Assembly (NCBI GenBank): GCA_023142595.1
Contig: JAGLJF010000051.1
Span: 1 to 35,888, forward strand
Direction: 5' to 3'
Source: Minisyncoccota bacterium
GTDB taxonomy: Bacteria; Patescibacteriota; Minisyncoccia; JAHIHE01; JAGLIN01
Length of the DNA: 35,888 nt
Below, one piece after another: positions 31,624-35,888 of this stretch; positions within the stretch are counted from its first letter, which is position 1, and every line of letters begins with the position of its first letter. The translations under genes were made by a program, and so were the position numbers. Under the pieces are notes generated by a model that saw only the letters and a list, made by a program, of their open reading frames with translations, had not been told where the DNA came from and ran no database searches.

Positions 31624-32520
31624 ATGCAAAAGAAAGTTTACATAATTTTATTAAATTGGAATAACGAAGAAGATACCATTGAATGTGTTGAATCTCTTAA
31701 GAAAATAAACTATAACGATTACAAAATTATAGTCGTTGATAATGGATCGGAAGAAGAATCTATTTCAAAAATAGAAAATAAATATCCTGATTTATTCATT
31801 ATTAAGAATAAAAATAATCTTGGATTTGCAGGTGGAAATAATGTTGGGATAAAATATGCGATTAACAATGATGCTGATTATGTCTTGCTGATTAATAATG
31901 ACACAACCGTTGATGAAAATTTTCTTGCTGAGCTTGTCAAAGTAGGAGAGGCCGATAAGGGGAATGGGCTTATAGGTTCAAAGATATATTTTTATAGTGA
32001 AAAAAATCGAATTTGGTTTGCAGGTGGAAAAGTTAATTGGCTCAAAAATAAAGGTACTCACATTGGATTGGACGAAATAGACAAAAAACAATATGATAAA
32101 ATAAAAGAAGTTGATTATTTAACTGGCTGTTGTTTGTTGGTCAAAAAAGAAGTTATTGAAAAAATAGGTGTTCTGGAAGAAGATTACTTTTTGTATTATG
32201 AAGACACAGATTTTTCACTGCGAGCACAAAATGTCGGATATAAATGTGTTTATGTTCCAGAATCAAAAATTTATCACAAAATTTCAAGATCAACTAAGCC
32301 AGGTTCTGCAAGTTATATCTATTATCACGTCCGAAACGGTCTTGTTATGGCAAAACGAACTGGCTCTTTTTTGAATAAAATTATTTTATATCCTTATTGT
32401 TTAATTCTATTTTTAAAACAAATTATAAAAATTATTTTTATGCCAAAAAAAAGACCATGGGCAAAAGCAGTGCTTGCAGGTCTTAAAGATTTTTTTGTTG
32501 GAAAAATGGGGAAAGCTTGA
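31624..32520 (+). CDS. Glycosyltransferase family 2 (rhamnosyltransferase-like)
   Basis: A GT-A fold transferase for surface polysaccharide or glycoprotein. The N-terminus has VYIILLNWNNEEDTIECVESLK, VVDNGSEEESI and NLGFAGGNNVGIKYAI. The metal-binding NNDTTVDENFL (DxD-like) and YYEDTDFSLRAQNVGYKCVYVPESKIYHK, the usual acceptor-side motif, follow. A hydrophobic, basic C-terminus (KIILYPYCLILFLKQIIKIIFMPKKRPW) suggests membrane association. The 298 residues are typical. It follows the pilin-like genes by 46 bases, so a role in glycosylating surface components is possible. The sugar is unknown. Confidence 0.92.
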   Translation: MQKKVYIILLNWNNEEDTIECVESLKKINYNDYKIIVVDNGSEEESISKIENKYPDLFIIKNKNNLGFAGGNNVGIKYAINNDADYVLLINNDTTVDENFLAELVKVGEADKGNGLIGSKIYFYSEKNRIWFAGGKVNWLKNKGTHIGLDEIDKKQYDKIKEVDYLTGCCLLVKKEVIEKIGVLEEDYFLYYEDTDFSLRAQNVGYKCVYVPESKIYHKISRSTKPGSASYIYYHVRNGLVMAKRTGSFLNKIILYPYCLILFLKQIIKIIFMPKKRPWAKAVLAGLKDFFVGKMGKA

Positions 32521-32601
32521 TGTTTATTTGTATATTATTTTTTAACTGAATATATTAGAATCTAATATGTATTAAATAATCTTGTGTGGTTTATAATAGA
32601 T

Positions 32602-32645
32602 AAAAAGGTTATGATCAAGATATTTGATACATAACCTTTTCTTGT
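32602..32645. terminator. Bidirectional terminator between the glycosyltransferase and the minus-strand coiled-coil gene
   Basis: AAAAGGTTATG-ATCAA pairs with TTGAT-A-CATAACCTTTT (16 pairs, one bulged A). A/T runs on both sides allow use in both directions; the two genes converge here. Confidence 0.8.
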
Positions 32646-32915
32646 TTATATTTTGATAACAAGGTTTTCATTTCCTGATTTATCTATGCCGATAGATATG
32701 CCTCCTTTTAAAATACGAATTGCATCCTCCTTTTTCTCTATATCTGCTTTAATTTTAGTAATTTGACTTTGTTTATTGCGAGCTCCGATGCTGTTTTCTC
32801 TCAAGCTTAATAATTCTTCTTCTGCTTTTGCTAATTGATCTTTTAATTTACGAAGAGATGCTTCGTATTTTCTTACTTTACCATTATTAATGGTTGTTAT
32901 TCTATTCGTATTCAT
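32646..32915 (-). CDS. Small coiled-coil protein (89 aa), unknown function
   Basis: The track starts at a TTG (32924); ATG 32913-32915 gives MNTNRITTINNGKVRKYEASLRKLKDQLAKAEEELLSL and then RENSIGARNKQSQITKIKADIEKKEDAIRILKGG. Heptad repeats over most of the length indicate a two-helix coiled coil. No Shine-Dalgarno is seen. A promoter with a perfect TTGACA lies just upstream (32924-32951), so the transcript would be nearly leaderless. It is another short minus-strand gene; no family recognised. Confidence 0.65.
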   Translation of the reverse strand: MNTNRITTINNGKVRKYEASLRKLKDQLAKAEEELLSLRENSIGARNKQSQITKIKADIEKKEDAIRILKGGISIGIDKSGNENLVIKI

Positions 32916-32923
32916 ATAAATCA

Positions 32924-32951
32924 ATATTAAATTTCATTTATTAAATGTCAA
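32924..32951 (-). promoter_or_regulatory. Minus-strand promoter of the coiled-coil gene
   Basis: Minus strand: TTGACA, 16-base spacer, TAATAT. Its -35 is the left arm of the palindrome at 32946-32970. Confidence 0.45.
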
Positions 32952-32970
32952 AATTTATTATATTTTGACA
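32946..32970. promoter_or_regulatory. Operator-like palindrome holding two opposed -35 boxes
   Basis: TGTCAAAAT-TTATTAT-ATTTTGACA, perfect 9-base arms. The arms contain the TTGACA of the leftward and rightward promoters, so one dimeric regulator could cover both. Confidence 0.6.
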
Positions 32971-32993
32971 GTTTTAATTGTATCTGATAGTAT
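32965..32993 (+). promoter_or_regulatory. Rightward promoter toward rny
   Basis: TTGACA (perfect), 17-base spacer, TAGTAT with a TGA just before it. A transcript from here would have a leader of about 270 bases before RNase Y. No convincing ORF is seen in that leader; it holds a small hairpin AATTTCTT-AAATA-AAGAAATT at 33120-33140. Confidence 0.55.
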
Positions 32994-33269
32994 ATAAACA
33001 TAATTAACAATTAATGTTGATTGGTTAAAATTTCTTGAGATGGGTTTGATTTCTATTTAATTCTGTTATTATTTGCTAAAATGAGACAAAAATTATTTAT
33101 TAAAGATTATAAGTTATTAAATTTCTTAAATAAAGAAATTCTTTATCGTGGGCTGTTTTATTATGTAAGGGTCGTGTAATTAACAGCTTAAATAGTTAAA
33201 TATAACAAATTGTTAGAAATCTTAGATTGTATCTCGGTATTTGACCGATTGATTTAGGAGAAATAAAAA

Positions 33270-34799
33270 ATGGATGTAATACAAATTTTGGGCATAGGTC
33301 TTGTTGCTTTTAGTTTTGGTGGAGTTATCGGTTATTTTGGTCGGCAATTTTTTGCTTCAAAGCAAATGGAAACAGCCGAAGGAAAAGTTGGTAAGATAAT
33401 TTCAGATGCAAAAGATAAAGCAGCGGAAATTTTGCTTGAGTCAAAAAATAAAGCAGTAAAAATATTGGATGACGTAAAGAACGAGGAAATTGAAAGAAAT
33501 AGGCAAGTTAATAGAAATGAGCAAAGGGTTGTAAAAAAAGAAGAAGGCTTGGATCAGAAATATAACGAAATTGAAAAACAAAAAACCGTTCTTCAGGATA
33601 AGGCGAAACAAGTAATGAAAATTAAAGAAGATGTTAAAAAGATCAAAGAAGAACAACTTGAAAAACTTGAGAAAGTTGCGCAACTTGATCAAGAAGATGC
33701 AAAACAGATTTTAATCAAAAAGGTTGAAGAGGATCAAAAAATAGATATTTTGAAAAAAATGAAACAACTAGAGGAAGAGGGTGCTGAAGATTTGCAGAAA
33801 AGGGCGAATGATATTATTATTCAGTCAATTCAAAAATACTCAGGAGCTCATACGGCCGAAACAACAACTTCTACTGTTAGTTTGCCAAGTGATGAAATGA
33901 AAGGAAGGGTTATTGGGAGAGAAGGAAGAAATATAAAAACTCTTGAGAAGGCTACGGGAGTTGAAATTATTATTGATGACACTCCTTTGACAATTGTCGT
34001 TTCTGGATTTGATCCAATCAGAAGACAAATTGCAAAATTGTCGCTTGAACAACTTATGAACGATGGTAGAATTCATCCAGCGAGAATCGAAGAAATTGTA
34101 GAAGAGGTGAAGAACGGGTTGGTTGAAAATATTAAAAAAGCAGGACAAACAGCTATATCTAATGTAGGTATTGTTGGTTTTGATCCAAAACTAGTTCAAC
34201 TTTTAGGTAGATTGAAGTTTAGAACAAGCTATGGACAGAATGTTTTGATGCATTCCATTGAAGTGGCTCACTTATCTGCTTCGCTTGCATCAGAATTAGG
34301 TGCTAATGTTGCAGTCGCGAGAAAAGCTGGAATTCTTCATGATATTGGAAAAGCAGTTGATCATGAAATTCAAGGTACTCATGTAGAAATTGGAAGAAAT
34401 ATTTTGAATAAATTCAAAATTTCAGAAGATATCATCAAGGCAATGCAATCTCATCATGAAGATTTTCCTTTTGAAACAACTGAATCAGTTATTGTTCGTG
34501 TAGCGGATGCAATTTCAGCTTCGCGTCCTGGAGCAAGAAAAGACAGTCTTGAAAACTATTTGAAGAGATTAGAAGAGTTAGAAGGTATTGCTAACGCGTT
34601 TGATGAAGTTGAGAAATCATATGCAATTCAAGCTGGAAGAGAAATTCGTGTCTTTGTGACACCTGAAAAAATTGATGATCTTGGCGCAGTAAAATTATCA
34701 AGAAAGATTGCCGATGGTATTGAAGAGAATTTGAATTATCCAGGAGAAATCAAGGTTCATGTTATACGAGAAACAAGGTCAATTGAATACGCGAGATAG
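33270..34799 (+). CDS. rny: Ribonuclease Y
   Basis: A membrane-anchored endoribonuclease that starts mRNA decay. An N-terminal helix (IQILGIGLVAFSFGGVIGYFGR) is followed by a long coiled coil (about 25-190). A KH RNA-binding domain contains GRVIGREGRNIKTLEKATGVEIIIDDTP (about 210-245). An HD hydrolase domain contains HSIEVAHLSASLASELGANVAVARKAGILHDIGKAVDHE (about 325-370), with the catalytic His-Asp pair in HDIGK. The 509 residues match the family. Unlike most plus-strand genes here, it has a good Shine-Dalgarno (AGGAG, 9 bases before ATG). Confidence 0.97.
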   Translation: MDVIQILGIGLVAFSFGGVIGYFGRQFFASKQMETAEGKVGKIISDAKDKAAEILLESKNKAVKILDDVKNEEIERNRQVNRNEQRVVKKEEGLDQKYNEIEKQKTVLQDKAKQVMKIKEDVKKIKEEQLEKLEKVAQLDQEDAKQILIKKVEEDQKIDILKKMKQLEEEGAEDLQKRANDIIIQSIQKYSGAHTAETTTSTVSLPSDEMKGRVIGREGRNIKTLEKATGVEIIIDDTPLTIVVSGFDPIRRQIAKLSLEQLMNDGRIHPARIEEIVEEVKNGLVENIKKAGQTAISNVGIVGFDPKLVQLLGRLKFRTSYGQNVLMHSIEVAHLSASLASELGANVAVARKAGILHDIGKAVDHEIQGTHVEIGRNILNKFKISEDIIKAMQSHHEDFPFETTESVIVRVADAISASRPGARKDSLENYLKRLEELEGIANAFDEVEKSYAIQAGREIRVFVTPEKIDDLGAVKLSRKIADGIEENLNYPGEIKVHVIRETRSIEYAR

Positions 34800-34803
34800 T
34801 TTT

Positions 34804-34845
34804 AGTATTAAGTATAGAGTATTAAGCGATAAGCATTAAGTGATG
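34804..34845. repeat. Three tandem 14-base repeats covering the ymdB start
   Basis: AGTATTAAGTATAG, AGTATTAAGCGATA and AGCATTAAGTGATG follow without gaps; the ATG of the next gene is the last three bases of unit 3. Confidence 0.8.
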
Positions 34846-35640
34846 AACATATTATTTTTTGGAGATCTTGTTGGGAAACCTGCGAGAAATATATTGAAAC
34901 AGATTTTACCAGATATGAAAAAAGAATATAATATTGATTTGACAATTGCTAATGGTGATAATTTGGCGCATGGTAAGGGAGTAACAAAAAATACTCTTGA
35001 GGAAATCAAGGGGCATGGAATTGATATTGTAACTTGTGGTGATCATACCTGGGATACTTCTCAGGCAATTGAAATCTTGAAAAGTGGTGATTATGATTTT
35101 ATTTGTCCGGCAAATTATCCTGCGTTGGATTATACAAAGGGATATAAGATAGTCGAAGTTAATTCAAAGCGTGTTTTGATTATAAACTTGATTGGAAGGG
35201 TTTTTCTTAAAGATCATCCTGATTGTCCTTTTCGAGTGGTTGATGAGATATTGGAAGATAATGCAAAACAATTTGATATAGCTGTTGTGGATTTTCATGG
35301 CGAAGCAACAAGCGAAAAGAGAGCTCTTGGTCTATATTTAGATTCAAGGGTTTCTTGTTTTTTAGGAACGCATACGCATATTCAAACTGCTGATGAAGAA
35401 ATTTTTCCTAAAGGTACGGCATATATTTCTGATGTGGGAATGGTTGGTCCGAAAGATTCAGTATTGGGTTGTAAAAAGGAATTTGTTATAGAGCAGATGC
35501 AAAATCAGACAAAATTTCGTTATGAGATTAGCGAGGATGAAAATATTTTGGTTGGGGCGGTAGTTGTTGAAGTGAATGATAAAACTGCAGTTGCGAAAAA
35601 AATTATACGCATAAACAAGACCTTCAAAATGGCACCTTAA
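34843..35640 (+). CDS. ymdB: YmdB-family metallophosphoesterase (TIGR00282 type)
   Basis: A calcineurin-like phosphoesterase; the family includes YmdB, which has been described as a cyclic-nucleotide phosphodiesterase. The metal-site blocks are visible in order: FFGDLVGKPARN, ANGDNLAHGKGVT, TCGDHTWD, VVDFHGEATSEKRALG and GTHTHIQTADEEIFPKGTAYISDVGM. The 265 residues are typical. The track starts at GTG 34840, but ATG 34843 gives the canonical MNILFFGD. It follows rny by 43 bases; rny-ymdB neighbourship is common in Firmicutes and supports a role in RNA turnover. No clear Shine-Dalgarno. Confidence 0.95.
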   Translation: MNILFFGDLVGKPARNILKQILPDMKKEYNIDLTIANGDNLAHGKGVTKNTLEEIKGHGIDIVTCGDHTWDTSQAIEILKSGDYDFICPANYPALDYTKGYKIVEVNSKRVLIINLIGRVFLKDHPDCPFRVVDEILEDNAKQFDIAVVDFHGEATSEKRALGLYLDSRVSCFLGTHTHIQTADEEIFPKGTAYISDVGMVGPKDSVLGCKKEFVIEQMQNQTKFRYEISEDENILVGAVVVEVNDKTAVAKKIIRINKTFKMAP

Positions 35641-35646
35641 AAAAAT

Positions 35647-35675
35647 TTGCCTTATTTCAGCTAATTATATATAAT
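35647..35675 (+). promoter_or_regulatory. Promoter of the HU gene
   Basis: TTGCCT, 17-base spacer, perfect TATAAT, leaving a leader of about 80 bases. Confidence 0.65.
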
Positions 35676-35762
35676 GTCAGTGTATGGAGATTTAGGCTTA
35701 ATTTAGAATATTTACTTTTTAAAATAATTAATCAATCTTAATTAAGAAGGGAGGTGAATCAA

Positions 35763-35888
35763 ATGACAAAAGATGAATTAATCGAAGCAGTAGCGGCTAA
35801 AACTGATATGTCTAAAAAAGACGCAGAAAGAGCTGTAAGCGCTGTTTTAGAAACAGTCACAAGCACACTTGTTGAAGGTGGAAAGGTT
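35763..35888 (+). CDS. HU/IHF-type DNA-binding protein, 3' end cut by the window
   Basis: Only the first 42 codons are present: MTKDELIEAVAAKTDMSK, then KDAERAVSAVLETVTSTLVEGGKV, the N-terminal helix pair of HU/IHF proteins. The DNA-binding arms lie beyond the window. A strong GGGAGGTG stands 7 bases before the ATG, and a good promoter lies upstream, as expected for an abundant nucleoid protein. Confidence 0.93.
   Translation, partial: MTKDELIEAVAAKTDMSKKDAERAVSAVLETVTSTLVEGGKV

Noticed and set aside
33081-33179. 32-codon ORF (MRQKLFIKDYKLLNFLNKEI...) in the rny leader
   Set aside because: No Shine-Dalgarno; its ATG overlaps a TGCTAAAAT extended -10-like sequence. Too weak to call.
1-35888. 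Alternative genetic code (TGA = Gly, as in some Patescibacteria)
   Set aside because: TGA terminates lysS and the ATPase gene, and no recognised protein contains an internal TGA.

Overview
The window reads as one contiguous piece of a very AT-rich (roughly 30% GC by eye) bacterial chromosome using the standard bacterial code: TGA is a stop and never appears inside the recognisable proteins. Several features point to Candidate Phyla Radiation (Patescibacteria), perhaps a Moranbacteria- or Falkowbacteria-like lineage. They are a thymidylate synthase of archaeal type with a C-terminal DUF4346-like region, a thymidylate-kinase-like protein with a non-standard DRY motif, a membrane-anchored MurF, a VirD4/TraG-like ATPase beside VirB2-like pilins, and exported wall enzymes carrying long arrays of 'YPDGTLVK...VYLIE.GKKR' repeats. 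The lineage is an inference; no rRNA is present.

Layout. 1-2.1 kb: a dTTP-supply operon (TS-like, Tmk-like, Dut). 2.4-6.0 kb: lysS, a RibL-like nucleotidyltransferase and serS. 6.0-9.4 kb: a small minus-strand gene, an alpha/beta hydrolase interrupted by an in-frame palindromic repeat, and murF. 9.4-13 kb: a minus-strand zinc-ribbon peptide, a DegT-type aminotransferase, a run of tiny minus-strand ORFs missing from the ORF track, and a FemAB-type transferase with another in-frame repeat. 13.2-16.1 kb: ftsQ, a basic protein split by a -1 frameshift at an A9 run, and a CaCA-type antiporter. 16.4-23 kb: large charged coiled-coil proteins of unknown function. 23.2-31.6 kb: a probable cell-surface cluster with the VirD4/TraG-like ATPase, tRNA-Gly(TCC), an M30-like exported metallopeptidase, a 1042-residue amidase/repeat/SpoIID fusion and two tandem pilin-like proteins. 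31.6-35.9 kb: a GT2 glycosyltransferase, a minus-strand coiled-coil protein, RNase Y, a YmdB-type phosphoesterase, and the start of an HU gene cut by the window end.

Most noncoding space is filled with dispersed palindromic elements of the TGTCAT...ATGACA type. A GC-rich palindrome family has also entered two coding sequences without breaking the frame, resembling Rickettsia palindromic elements. Nearly all plus-strand genes have A/T-rich leaders without a Shine-Dalgarno sequence. Several tiny minus-strand ORFs, RNase Y and HU have strong ones, so two modes of translation initiation may coexist.

The most promising undescribed items are the two-peptide minus-strand operon at 11214-11585 (promoter, two AGGAGG sites, two TTG starts, terminator), the 32-residue membrane peptide at 4411-4509, the slippery-site frameshift at 14462-14470, the coding-sequence palindromes, and the surface cluster linked by shared wall-type repeats.
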